Part shown: positions 9,720 through 18,539 of the stretch, in pieces
How positions within the stretch are numbered: the stretch's first letter is position 1
Layout of the letters: each line of letters starts with the position of its first letter
Program-made: the position numbers and the translations under genes
NCBI RefSeq assembly: GCF_003634455.1
Contig: NZ_RBLC01000004.1
Location: 1 to 64,000, forward strand
Length of the DNA stretch: 64,000 nucleotides
Direction of reading: 5' to 3'
Origin: Flavobacterium endophyticum
GTDB lineage: Bacteria > Bacteroidota > Bacteroidia > Flavobacteriales > Flavobacteriaceae
The notes under the pieces: model-generated
Database searches by the model: none
The model's input: only the letters and a program-made list of their open reading frames with translations
What the model was told of the DNA's origin: nothing

Positions 9720-10799
9720 TTATCCTAAAACTTCAGCTATGGTTTCTTTTTTCAAAAGCCTTACTAATGCTTCTTCTTCAGGATTTAGCTTATTATTTTT
9801 GATATTCTTTTTTAGTTTGTAATTCCAAATCGAACCTTTTTCATACGAAGCGATAACAGTAGGATGGACGTAGTATTTTCTGCAAACAGTCCTTGTATTG
9901 CCCAATTTTTTGGCCACACAATCTACAACAGCCACGATGTTTCTTTTGCATTCTGTTTCGGTTTCAAACCGACCGATTTCCTGAAAAGCAAACAAGGCAT
10001 TCACGCTTCCGGCCCAAACTCTGAAATCTTTGGCCGTAAAATCTTCTTGCGTAATTTCTTTAAGATAATTATTGATATCGGCAGAACCAATTGAATGGTG
10101 TTTTCCTTCGTCATCATAATATTGGAAGAGTTCCTGTCCTGGAATTTCCTTGCACTTTTTGACGAGATTGGCCATTTTCCGACTCTGCAGGCTTATTTTA
10201 TGTGTGACGCCTTTTTTTCCTTTAAAGTCAAAATAGATGGTAGAATTAGAAAACTTGACGTGCTTATCTCTTAATGTTGTAAGTCCAAAAGAACCATATA
10301 ACTTCTTATAAGCATCATTTCCGATACGAATGTTGGTCATTTCTATAAGCTTTACGACCAAAGCCACGACTTTTTCATACGGAAGTCCTTTACGTTCTAA
10401 ATCCTTGTCAATCTGTTTTCGTATCATAGGAAGGGCATTTGCAAATCGTCTCAATCTGTAAAATTTAGACTGATTCCGGATCTTGTTCCAATTCGGATGA
10501 TAGCGGTATTGCTTTCTTCCTTTGGCGTCGATTCCGGTGACTTGCAGATGCCCATTTTCATAGGGAGAAATCCAAACTTCTTCCCAAGCCGGCGGTATGA
10601 CCAGCTTTTTTATTCTTTCGATCGTAAGCTTGTCCTTGACAGTTTTATTGTTTTCATCTTTGTAGATAAAAACATTATTCTTGTCTTTTTGGCGATAATA
10701 ACCTTTATGTGTAGGAGACGAATACCGCAATCCGACAGCTTTCGCTGTTATCTTAGGGTCACTGCCTATTTTTTGGAGTTTTGCTTCTAATCGGTTCAT
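9720..10799 (-). CDS. DNA topoisomerase IB
   Basis: The 359-residue protein is a poxvirus-type bacterial topoisomerase IB, which relaxes DNA through a 3'-phosphotyrosyl intermediate. The N-terminal domain contains YYRQKDKNNVFIYKD and IPPAWEEVWI. The catalytic core has the Arg/Lys-rich segments ending in TVCRKYYVHP, where the nucleophilic Tyr lies (about residue 308). The length matches bacterial homologues of about 350 residues. It starts four bases after the stop of the upstream small gene, so the two are probably cotranscribed. Confidence 0.92.
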   Translation of the reverse strand: MNRLEAKLQKIGSDPKITAKAVGLRYSSPTHKGYYRQKDKNNVFIYKDENNKTVKDKLTIERIKKLVIPPAWEEVWISPYENGHLQVTGIDAKGRKQYRYHPNWNKIRNQSKFYRLRRFANALPMIRKQIDKDLERKGLPYEKVVALVVKLIEMTNIRIGNDAYKKLYGSFGLTTLRDKHVKFSNSTIYFDFKGKKGVTHKISLQSRKMANLVKKCKEIPGQELFQYYDDEGKHHSIGSADINNYLKEITQEDFTAKDFRVWAGSVNALFAFQEIGRFETETECKRNIVAVVDCVAKKLGNTRTVCRKYYVHPTVIASYEKGSIWNYKLKKNIKNNKLNPEEEALVRLLKKETIAEVLG

Positions 10800-10803
10800 G
10801 CTT

Positions 10804-11112
10804 TTAGTTGGAAGATTGTCTGCCTTTGATGACTAGCTCGTGTAATGTTTTTGCGGCTTCGTCTTCTGAAAAAGATAAATCCCCAGAAACATAGACTCCT
10901 TTTTCTCCTTTGTCTGATTTGATGCCATAAACGGTAGCTTCGTCTCCAGGATCAGAAGCTCCTTCATAGCGATAGATATGTACAATTTCAAAACAATCGC
11001 CACATTCTTTGATACGATCTGACTCTAAATTAAAATCTACTGTAAATCCTTTTTCAGCCAATTCTTCTAAGGCTTTAGAAACAGTGGCATAATGATACAT
11101 TTGATGGTCCAT
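10804..11112 (-). CDS. Small conserved Bacteroidota protein, often labelled PRPP synthetase
   Basis: This 102-residue protein contains [20 protein letters not shown] and a C-terminal [10 protein letters not shown]. Close relatives in Bacteroidota databases often carry the name phosphoribosylpyrophosphate synthetase. The protein is far too short for that enzyme and I see no PRPP-binding loop, so the name is best ignored. It has no signal peptide or membrane segment. It is encoded just upstream of topoisomerase IB, in the same probable transcript. An alternative ATG lies at 11100. Confidence 0.75.
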   Translation of the reverse strand: MDHQMYHYATVSKALEELAEKGFTVDFNLESDRIKECGDCFEIVHIYRYEGASDPGDEATVYGIKSDKGEKGVYVSGDLSFSEDEAAKTLHELVIKGRQSSN

Positions 11113-11296
11113 GACTTTTTCTTTTATAGTTGGTTTTTATTATTTCTAATTTACAATTTATATTTTTCGCTACCTGCCAATAGAATGTTAATAGAGTTTA
11201 CAAGATTATGAGGTGAAATTATAGTTATACTCTTTTTAAAATAGAAGGCGAGCCACAATCTGAAATCTTATATCTCAAATCTTAAATTTATTATCT

Positions 11297-11304
11297 TACT
11301 TTTG
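11297..11304 (+). promoter_or_regulatory. rnpB promoter, -7 element TACTTTTG
   Basis: A perfect TAnnTTTG element ends five bases before the first paired base of the RNase P RNA. This is the spacing expected for the Bacteroidota housekeeping sigma factor. No good -33 TTG is visible. Confidence 0.75.
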
Positions 11305-11308
11305 CACC

Positions 11309-11613
11309 GCAGGCCGCCTTATCGCCGTCTTGAATAAAGAGGGAGGAAAGTCCGGGCACCATAGAGCAGCATAGCGGGTAACACCCGTCACCAAAAGCAA
11401 TTTTGGGAGGACAAGTGCAACAGAAAGTATGTACAGGTAATGCTGTAGTGAAACCAGGTAAACTCTATGCGGTGAAATACCAAGTATATCGGCATTTAAG
11501 GATTGCTCGTCCGTTGCCGAAGGGTAGGTAGATTGAGTTTGGCAGTAATGCCAAATCTAGATAAATGATAAGGATTCGCTTTCGCGGATACAGAACCCGG
11601 CTTATAGGTCTGC
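11309..11613 (+). ncRNA. rnpB: RNase P RNA, class A
   Basis: The catalytic RNA subunit of RNase P matures tRNA 5' ends. The 5' helix GCAGGCC pairs with GGTCTGC at the 3' end. The universal core is present: GAGGAAAGTCCGGGC after the first helices, GGTAACACCCG, the ACAGAAA segment, GGTGAAATACC, and the final CAGAACCCGGCTTATAG. A run of seven T follows at 11615 and probably terminates it. It converges on the response-regulator gene. Confidence 0.96.
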
Positions 11614-11622
11614 ATTTTTTTG

Positions 11623-12321
11623 TTATAGCTTCAGCTTAAATTCCAATCCGATATTCCGGATGCTTTCAATCGCGATTCTGGAATCTTCATTAAAATACTT
11701 TCGAAGTCGGCTGATAAAAACATCCATACTTCTTCCCGAAAAAAAGTCGTCGCTTCCCCAAACCGCTTTTAAGATTTCTTCACGTTTGAGCAGCTGATTT
11801 TTATTTTTGTGTAAAAAGGAGATAAGAGCACCTTCTTTTTCCGTCAGTCTTTGAATGGAGCCATTCATTTTTAATTCCAAACGCTGCGGATTAAAGGTAT
11901 AATCGCCAATATGGATTTCTTCTGAAGAAAATACGTTTGTTTTCTGTTCGCTTCTCTTTAAGATGTTGTTCAAACGAAGAACCAATTCATCGGCTTCAAA
12001 AGGTTTTACGATATAATCGTCGGCTCCTAACTTGAGCCCTTTGATTTTGTCGTCTTTCAGTTTTCGGGCTGTCAAGAATACAAAGGGAACTTCAGGATTG
12101 ATCTTGATGATTTTTTCGGCTAAGGTAAATCCGTCAATTTTTGGCATCATCACGTCGAAAATACAAATCTTGAAATCTTCTTTTTGAAAAATGTCTAAAG
12201 CCTCTTCACCATCTTTTGCCCAAAAAACTTCAAAATTATGGATGTCGAGATAGTGCTTTAAAATCATCGCAAAATCAAAATCATCCTCCGCTAAAAGTAT
12301 TTTTCTTTTTATGTATGACAC
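11623..12321 (-). CDS. OmpR/PhoB-family response regulator
   Basis: The 232-residue protein has an N-terminal receiver domain with acidic pocket EDD (residues 12-14), phospho-acceptor Asp56 in KICIFDVMMP and switch Lys in DDYIVKPF. A C-terminal winged helix ends in FISRLRKYFNEDSRIAIESIRNIGLEFKL-type sequence that binds direct-repeat DNA. The start codon is GTG at 12321, and no ATG precedes the receiver domain. It lies 31 bases downstream of the histidine kinase, so the pair is one operon. Probable targets are the 11-bp repeats at 13773-13800. Confidence 0.93.
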   Translation of the reverse strand: MSYIKRKILLAEDDFDFAMILKHYLDIHNFEVFWAKDGEEALDIFQKEDFKICIFDVMMPKIDGFTLAEKIIKINPEVPFVFLTARKLKDDKIKGLKLGADDYIVKPFEADELVLRLNNILKRSEQKTNVFSSEEIHIGDYTFNPQRLELKMNGSIQRLTEKEGALISFLHKNKNQLLKREEILKAVWGSDDFFSGRSMDVFISRLRKYFNEDSRIAIESIRNIGLEFKLKL

Positions 12322-12351
12322 GTTCCTGTAGTTTCAATAATAACCCTAAAT

Positions 12352-13722
12352 TTAAATCAAAAATCTCAAATCAAAAGTAGCTCCTTTCCCTAAATCACTT
12401 ACCACATTAATGGTTCCCTGATGTGCTTTTATAATCTGGTCGACATAATAAAGTCCGAGACCAAGGCCTTTGGCGTCATGAAGATCACCTTGTTCCACTC
12501 TGTAGAATTTATCAAATAGGAGGGAATGCTTGCTTTTTGAAATACCAATTCCATCGTCTGAAATGCTTATCGAAAACTCATTATTGAGTAACGAAGCTTT
12601 GACAGCAATGTTTTTACAACCGTATTTTACGGCATTTTCCAAGACATTGGTTATTGCTGTTGTCAAATGGAATTTATCGAGATTGAGGCTGATTTTTTGC
12701 GTATCAAGCTCTTTTGCAATCGAAATATTAGGATAGGCAATTTGGAAATCATTGACGATTGAATTCAAAAAATCGGGCATCGATACTTTTTCTTTGTGAA
12801 GTTCGATTTCTTCATAACCCAAAGAATTGGTCATTACTTGGTCAATCAAATTCTGCAATCGGTTATTCTGACGATTGATTGTTCCTAAAACAGTAGAAAA
12901 AGTCGCATCATTTTCTCGAATTTCTTTTCGTTCTAGAATTTTCGTCGAGACAGAAAGTGTCGTCAAAGGCGTTTTTAATTCATGGGTAATATTGTTGATA
13001 AAATCGGTTTTGATATCACTGATTTTTTTCTGTTTTATAAGTGCTTTTAAGGCAATCACAAATAAAGTAATTAAGGTCAATATTGAGAAAATAGCCAATA
13101 CCAAAAGTAGCGTCATTCTTTTCAAAACGATAAATTCCCAGTTTTTGATGGAGACATATAAAGTGTCTTCAGTCAAAAGTTTATAATCAGAACTTAATTC
13201 TTGCTTTTTCAATGAACCGCTAGTCGTTCCGACATAATTCCGAATCAAGAAAGCATCGTCTAAGGAAGCCAAATCACCATATAACTTATTTTCAATAAAA
13301 GGCTTTTCGGCAAAAATAGTATCGGCTTCTTTTGTCGCGTCATAAATGACAAACTTGTCCAAGACAATGGCAAAGTCTATGGTCAAATCTGGAATCTCAT
13401 TTTGGAATTCTTCTTGTAGTTTTCGAGTCAGTTCGCTTTTGAATTCGTTTTGCAGTAAAGCATTTTTGATGTGAAAACGAGTGCTTTTATCCCGAATATA
13501 ATTTTCTGCAAGCTGTTTGTATAACAAGTCTTTTTTGTTGAAAATAGTCGTGTCGATGTCGCTGTAATCATTCGTTATCTTGGCAATTTTCGCCTTGATC
13601 TCTGAACGGAACTGCTCAACTTTATATTCATAAGTCGTTTTGACCAGATAATATTGTATGGCAGAAAGCACGACCAAAATAACAGCCGAAAATCCTATCA
13701 ATAAGTTTATCTTTTTCTTCAT
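12352..13722 (-). CDS. Sensor histidine kinase
   Basis: The protein is about 456 residues from the ATG at 13722; an in-frame TTG at 13743 is less likely. TM1 covers about residues 5-24 and TM2 about residues 203-229, enclosing a periplasmic sensor of about 175 residues with no motif I recognise. The HisKA motif FINNITHELKTPL places the phospho-His near residue 246. The HATPase part has NVLENAVKYG (N box), DDGIGI (G1) and GLGLGLYYV (G2). It resembles RprX-type kinases of Bacteroidota. It is encoded upstream of its regulator and divergently from a hydrolase/TonB-receptor operon, a frequent arrangement for sensing envelope or metal state. Confidence 0.92.
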   Translation of the reverse strand: MKKKINLLIGFSAVILVVLSAIQYYLVKTTYEYKVEQFRSEIKAKIAKITNDYSDIDTTIFNKKDLLYKQLAENYIRDKSTRFHIKNALLQNEFKSELTRKLQEEFQNEIPDLTIDFAIVLDKFVIYDATKEADTIFAEKPFIENKLYGDLASLDDAFLIRNYVGTTSGSLKKQELSSDYKLLTEDTLYVSIKNWEFIVLKRMTLLLVLAIFSILTLITLFVIALKALIKQKKISDIKTDFINNITHELKTPLTTLSVSTKILERKEIRENDATFSTVLGTINRQNNRLQNLIDQVMTNSLGYEEIELHKEKVSMPDFLNSIVNDFQIAYPNISIAKELDTQKISLNLDKFHLTTAITNVLENAVKYGCKNIAVKASLLNNEFSISISDDGIGISKSKHSLLFDKFYRVEQGDLHDAKGLGLGLYYVDQIIKAHQGTINVVSDLGKGATFDLRFLI

Positions 13723-13772
13723 GTTTAATGAATTACAAGCCAAAAATAAGCGATTTCTTCTTAAAAATAGAC

Positions 13773-13800
13773 ATTAACCCAGCATTAACCCAGCATTAAC
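13773..13800. promoter_or_regulatory. 11-bp tandem direct repeats, candidate response-regulator box
   Basis: ATTAACCCAGC occurs twice in tandem (13773-13783 and 13784-13794), followed by ATTAAC (13795-13800). Direct repeats with 11-bp period match the way OmpR/PhoB winged helices bind DNA. A -7-like CAATTTTG at 13822-13829, one base off consensus, would start transcription near 13836 for the hydrolase. That places the repeats at about -36 to -63, a normal activator position. Confidence 0.55.
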
Positions 13801-13843
13801 TTTCGCAATCTGTTTTTGAACCAATTTTGCCATAAACAATCGA

Positions 13844-14851
13844 ATGACAATGCCAACTAATATAATAATGCTAGTTATGTTACTATTCTCAAAAATCTAT
13901 TCGTATTCTCAAAAAGTCCCAGAAGATTTCGGCTACAGGCACATCGCTATGAAGTATCAAGACGAACCCGTCGATATTATTGTTATTTCTAAGAAAGGGG
14001 AAGAAAAAATTGCCAAGCCTATTTTCTTTTTCTGCCAAGGAAGCCTGCCACAGCCAGTTGTAAAATACGACGAAAAAGGATTGTTTAGTACGTTGCCTTT
14101 TGACGAAAATCCGTTTCTAGAAGACTACCATATTGTTATTGTCGGTAAGCCATTCATTCCTATAATTTCGGATGTAAATAAGTTAGGTCCCAATTATATG
14201 TACCTAAAAGACATTGAAAAGGAAATTGCTCCGAAAGGGTATACCGAAAGGAATTATTTAGATTATTATGTATTCCGGAACAATTTCGTATTGAAGCAGC
14301 TAGCTAAAGAACGCTGGGTAAAAGGCAAGAAATTAGTCGTGGCAGGACATTCTGAAGGAAGTACGATTGCTTCTAAAATGGCTTCGATTAATAAAAAAAT
14401 CACGCATTTGATTTATTCTGGTGGCAATCCTTACGGAAGAATTATGAACATTTTGGCGCAAAGCAGAAGTTTCGACAATGATTCTATAAACGAAGGAAAC
14501 AACACCATCGAATATTGGAAAAAAGTCGTGGCACATTCTAATGAAATCAATGCGACAAATGGAGATTCGTATAAAACAACCTACAGTTTTTCGTTGCCAC
14601 AAAAGGAAAATCTGATGAACTTGATAATTCCAGTCCTAGTTTCTTACGGAACAAAAGATTGGTCGGCTTCCTTCAATGATTTATTCCAGATCGAGGCCAT
14701 TCGCGAGAAAAAAGACAATTACACTTTTAAAAGCTATCTGAATCTAGAGCATAATTATTTTCCGATCAACAATGACGGAACAGTTAACCAAGAAATCTAC
14801 AACTGGGATACGATAGCCGCGGATTGGTTAAAATGGCTTCATACTTTATAA
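13844..14851 (+). CDS. Secreted alpha/beta hydrolase
   Basis: The 335-residue protein has an N-terminal hydrophobic signal (NIIMLVMLLFSKIYSYS) and a nucleophile elbow VVAGHSEGS. A late segment IPVLVSYGTKDWSAS carries a probable catalytic Asp, and LEHNYFP a candidate His. The substrate is unknown. Only one base separates its stop from the TonB-dependent receptor ATG at 14853, so the two are translationally linked. A periplasmic hydrolase paired with an outer-membrane receptor could process an imported ligand. That role is inference. Confidence 0.8.
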   Translation: MTMPTNIIMLVMLLFSKIYSYSQKVPEDFGYRHIAMKYQDEPVDIIVISKKGEEKIAKPIFFFCQGSLPQPVVKYDEKGLFSTLPFDENPFLEDYHIVIVGKPFIPIISDVNKLGPNYMYLKDIEKEIAPKGYTERNYLDYYVFRNNFVLKQLAKERWVKGKKLVVAGHSEGSTIASKMASINKKITHLIYSGGNPYGRIMNILAQSRSFDNDSINEGNNTIEYWKKVVAHSNEINATNGDSYKTTYSFSLPQKENLMNLIIPVLVSYGTKDWSASFNDLFQIEAIREKKDNYTFKSYLNLEHNYFPINNDGTVNQEIYNWDTIAADWLKWLHTL

Positions 14852-14852
14852 G

Positions 14853-16949
14853 ATGAGATATACTATTCTTTTAGCTGTCCTAGCTTTGGCTAGCAGCAAT
14901 TCTTTTGCCCAAAATACAACGGAAAACGATACTTTAAACCAGATGGATGAAGTCGTGATTGAAGGGAATACCAAGACTTTTATTTATAAAAACGGAAACA
15001 TTAAAGTAGATGTGGCAAATTCTATTTATAAGACTGTTCCGAATACTTTAGATCTTCTGTCAAAACTTCCAAAAATCCAGATAAGCCCAGATTTAGAAAA
15101 AATCTCGGTCATAGGCAAAGGAACTCCATTGATTTATATCGGCAATCAGAAAGTAGAAATGAACGACCTGAAGGCTTTGTCTGTGGAAGATATTAAAACG
15201 ATAGAAATCATTGAGAATCCATCGTCTAAATATGAAGCCGAAGGCCGATCGGTTATTCTCATCACCAGAAAATTAAGCAAAAAAGAAGGTTTTCAGCTTG
15301 TTTTTTCTGAAACGGTAGCGTTTAAAAAGAAATTCAACAATTATTTAGGAGTAAACTCCAGCTTGAAATTAAGCAAGACCGAATTCAAAGCAAATTTCAA
15401 TTATAATAAATTAAATCCTTGGGAAAGCAACGGCAGTGATTACAGGATTCCGAGTAGCAATATCGAATCCGATTATCTGGTTGCAGGTTATACAAAACGC
15501 GATAAATATGTTTTTGGAGCAGGAATTTACCATCAGATTAATGAGAACGAAGATTTTTCGTTGACGGCAAACGGAAGTTTTAAAAAAGATGATTTTGATT
15601 TTTCCACTGCGACGCATAGCAAAATTGATGAAGCTGAAAACAATATTAAGACTTTAGGAAAAACCAAAGGCGATGAAGGATTTATCAATTCCTTTCTCAA
15701 TTACAATAAAAAGATAACCCAATGGGACGCTTCTTTTTTTGCGGGATTACAGTATTCCAATTACAATTCAGTATCTGCTAATAGTTCATCAAATAATTAT
15801 AATGAAACCGTTTATAAACCTTTCCAGCAATTGAACGATGATTTTAATGTAAATGTTTTTGCTGGCCGAATTGATTTTGAGAAAAAAATCCATAACGAAA
15901 TAAAACTAGAATTGGGAACCCAATATTCGTCAGCCGTTGCAAATACGAGTCTTGATATGGAGAATTTTGAACAGAATCTCAATCTAAATTCAAAATACAG
16001 GCTCAAAGAGAAGAATACAGCAGCTTATGCTCAATTGTCAGGAACGCTTATGAAGATGTCTTGGACGGCAGGAATTCGAGCAGAGAACACGATAATTTCA
16101 GGTCGCTATGCAGATGAATCAGCAACTTCTGTTGATAAAAAATATACCAATCTTTTTCCAAAAGCCCAGATAACGATTCCTATTGACAGTACAAAAACGT
16201 TAAGTTTCAATTATGCCAGAAGTATTTCTAGACCTGATTATTCCTCTACAAGCCAAGGTTTTACATATATCAATCCTTATTTTGCTTTTTCTAGCAATAT
16301 CAACTTGAATCCGGCTATTACTAATGAAATTTCGGCTAACTTTCAATACAAAGACAAATCGGTAAAGTTCGTTTATTTTGAAAATAGGGATGTGATCAAC
16401 TACGGATTTTTATATGAGGAACCGAAGCATTTATTGTTATACAGGCCTGAAAATTTTGATAAAGAAACAGGACATACTCTTGAAGCGGCACTGCCTTTTA
16501 GCAAGGGATTCTGGACTTCAGCAAATACGTTTAGCCTTATACTGAACAAGATTCAAGATGCCTCTGCTGTTGTAGGAAGTGCCAAGCCGTATGCGTACTA
16601 TTATTCCAATCATGTTTTTAAGTTCCAAAACGGATGGCAGTTTTCGTTGACAGGCTGGGGACTCACAAACCGAAATGAAGGCGTTTTCCAAAGAAATTCT
16701 TTTTTCTTAATGGACGTGGCGGTTTCAAAGACTTTTTTCAAGAACCTTTCTTGTACTATAAATTACAATAATGTATTCAAGAATAGGACGTTTACTGAAA
16801 ATTTTGAAGTCAGTAAAGTGAATTCTAGAGCTATTTTCTTTGTGGACAATTGTGAATTCTCAATTGCAATCCGATACACTTTAGGGAAAGTAAAGGATTC
16901 GATTTTTAAAGAAAAAGAAGTAAACGAAAATTCAAGTAGGATAAAGTAA
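14853..16949 (+). CDS. TonB-dependent receptor-like outer membrane beta-barrel protein
   Basis: The 698-residue protein has a signal peptide (YTILLAVLALASSNSFAQ). A plug-like domain begins MDEVVIEGNTKTFIYKNGN and includes LDLLSKLPKIQISPDL and IEIIENPSSKYEAEG. A long beta-barrel rich in alternating aromatic strands follows. It lacks the N-terminal carboxypeptidase-regulatory-like domain of SusC proteins. This matches the outer-membrane beta-barrel family often placed next to two-component systems in Flavobacteria. The substrate cannot be read from the sequence. It is co-operonic with the hydrolase and probably under the divergent HK/RR pair. Confidence 0.88.
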   Translation: MRYTILLAVLALASSNSFAQNTTENDTLNQMDEVVIEGNTKTFIYKNGNIKVDVANSIYKTVPNTLDLLSKLPKIQISPDLEKISVIGKGTPLIYIGNQKVEMNDLKALSVEDIKTIEIIENPSSKYEAEGRSVILITRKLSKKEGFQLVFSETVAFKKKFNNYLGVNSSLKLSKTEFKANFNYNKLNPWESNGSDYRIPSSNIESDYLVAGYTKRDKYVFGAGIYHQINENEDFSLTANGSFKKDDFDFSTATHSKIDEAENNIKTLGKTKGDEGFINSFLNYNKKITQWDASFFAGLQYSNYNSVSANSSSNNYNETVYKPFQQLNDDFNVNVFAGRIDFEKKIHNEIKLELGTQYSSAVANTSLDMENFEQNLNLNSKYRLKEKNTAAYAQLSGTLMKMSWTAGIRAENTIISGRYADESATSVDKKYTNLFPKAQITIPIDSTKTLSFNYARSISRPDYSSTSQGFTYINPYFAFSSNINLNPAITNEISANFQYKDKSVKFVYFENRDVINYGFLYEEPKHLLLYRPENFDKETGHTLEAALPFSKGFWTSANTFSLILNKIQDASAVVGSAKPYAYYYSNHVFKFQNGWQFSLTGWGLTNRNEGVFQRNSFFLMDVAVSKTFFKNLSCTINYNNVFKNRTFTENFEVSKVNSRAIFFVDNCEFSIAIRYTLGKVKDSIFKEKEVNENSSRIK

Positions 16950-17024
16950 TGCCACGGATTCACACATCAATCAATCACAAAACAAACAGTTAACTTAACT
17001 AGCGAATTCGTGGGTTGCTCTATC

Positions 17025-17615
17025 TTAGCCTTCTTCTGTAGCGTCGATTTCATTTTTTACTTCTTCGTCATCATCACCATTCATCTCAAAAAATGAAAAA
17101 ATGGAACCGCCATAACTTTTCTTAAAAGAAAAATTGATCATGTGGTCCAGCTTTGTGTATTTTGAATGCTCGATAATCATCATTCCGTCTTCTTGCAGAA
17201 GTTCGTTTGCAAAAATAAGCTCGACCAATTTTTCAAAAGTAGCTTGGTCTAGGTTATACGGAGGATCAGCAAAAATAATGTCGTATGAACTTTTGTTCTT
17301 TTCCACAAATTTAAATACGTCGCTTTTGATGCCGGCAATATTAAAATCAAATTCATCGGCTGTTTGCTTGATGAATTTTACGCAACCGAAATCGCCGTCA
17401 ACGCAAGTAATATTGTCGCTGCCGCGCGACGCAAATTCATAGCTGATATTTCCAGTACCTGCAAACAGGTCTAAAACTTTTAATCCGTCGAAACTAAAAT
17501 AATTGTTCAATACATTGAACAACGCTTCCTTGCTCATGTCTGTCGTTGGACGGACTGGCAGGCCTTTGGGTGGAGAAATTCTTCTTCCTTTATATTTCCC
17601 GGATATGATTCTCAT
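17025..17615 (-). CDS. rsmD: 16S rRNA (guanine(966)-N2)-methyltransferase RsmD
   Basis: The 196-residue Rossmann methyltransferase starts with the RsmD signature MRIISGKYKGRRISPP and has the PTTDMSKEALFN segment. The SAM-binding loop is VLDLFAGTGNISYEF and the catalytic motif IV is FADPPYNLD. It methylates G966 of 16S rRNA. Its ATG follows directly after the TAA of the DUF3822 gene, so the two are coupled, a layout I know from other Flavobacteria. The Asp/Glu-rich C-terminal tail is slightly longer than usual. Confidence 0.93.
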   Translation of the reverse strand: MRIISGKYKGRRISPPKGLPVRPTTDMSKEALFNVLNNYFSFDGLKVLDLFAGTGNISYEFASRGSDNITCVDGDFGCVKFIKQTADEFDFNIAGIKSDVFKFVEKNKSSYDIIFADPPYNLDQATFEKLVELIFANELLQEDGMMIIEHSKYTKLDHMINFSFKKSYGGSIFSFFEMNGDDDEEVKNEIDATEEG

Positions 17616-18434
17616 TTATGAATTGAATAGTATAAAATATTTTAAATTTTCTGCTGTTGAAAAATCGTTGTGCTTTTGGGTATGAAATACATTCATCAGC
17701 GACACATTTCTGATATATCTGTAGGCAATTTTAAACAGGTCACTTTCTTCTGAAATTTCTCCCAGAAGTTGTAATTTCAGACTTTCAGGATTCAGCTTTA
17801 GCTGTTCGGCTGTAAAAAGTATATAATAAATGAAATCCTCTTTTGTCTGGTATTCGAAAGAATTAAACAGTAACAGTTTTTGGTTTTCTATCACAATAAT
17901 CTCAAAATGCTCTTTTCCAACATGGACAAATATCTGCGTTTCCGAAATATTTTTTGAGCTCTCTAGCAACTTGGCAACTAAAATACTGTTCACGTGCAAA
18001 TATTCAAAACTATCAAACTGATCCAGCAGATAATTGTTGAAATTCACATATGGAATGTAGACATTCACCATATCAAAAGGCTCTAAAGTGTCAAAAGCAA
18101 AAAAATCAGATTCAAAAACTTTTGTACTGTATTGCAGGTAGCTTCCCAAATAATTTTCATCAAATAGGGCTTTTGGCACAAATGCAGAAAGATTATTTTC
18201 GTGAATGACTACCACTTCGTCATAGGTTGTCGTGAGCTCTCGATAGTTGACAAAAGCCTGCCAATAGTGATCTTCAACCTTGATTGATTTTTCAAAATCA
18301 TTAAAATCAACTTCTTTTACGAACAAAACAACCTGATTCAGAGTGTCAAAACAGCAAAACCGAAATCCATTCAAAGATACTTGAATCGAAAGTTTTCTGT
18401 ATTTTTTTTCTGTTATGTTTGTGTTAGCCGACAT
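17616..18434 (-). CDS. DUF3822 family protein
   Basis: The 272-residue protein matches the DUF3822 family, which in Flavobacteria sits immediately upstream of rsmD. It begins ITEKKYRKLSIQVSLNGFRFCCFD and contains an actin-like-fold pattern (FVHVGKEHFEIIVIENQKLLLFNSF). It has no signal peptide or membrane helix. Function is unknown. The abutting stop and start with rsmD suggest one transcript. Confidence 0.8.
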   Translation of the reverse strand: MSANTNITEKKYRKLSIQVSLNGFRFCCFDTLNQVVLFVKEVDFNDFEKSIKVEDHYWQAFVNYRELTTTYDEVVVIHENNLSAFVPKALFDENYLGSYLQYSTKVFESDFFAFDTLEPFDMVNVYIPYVNFNNYLLDQFDSFEYLHVNSILVAKLLESSKNISETQIFVHVGKEHFEIIVIENQKLLLFNSFEYQTKEDFIYYILFTAEQLKLNPESLKLQLLGEISEESDLFKIAYRYIRNVSLMNVFHTQKHNDFSTAENLKYFILFNS

Positions 18435-18539
18435 TGAATTTTACTGATGTTCGCAAACTTACAATTTTTTGCGTCATGCTCTCATATTTATAAAGCAAAA
18501 CTTGTCTTAAAGCTATAACTTTACACCAAATAACAAACC

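Noticed and set aside
16952..17014. Inverted repeat CCACGGATTC / GAATTCGTGG after the TonB-receptor gene
   Set aside because: The arms are 43 bases apart with one G-U pair and no T-tract, so it is too weak to call a terminator.
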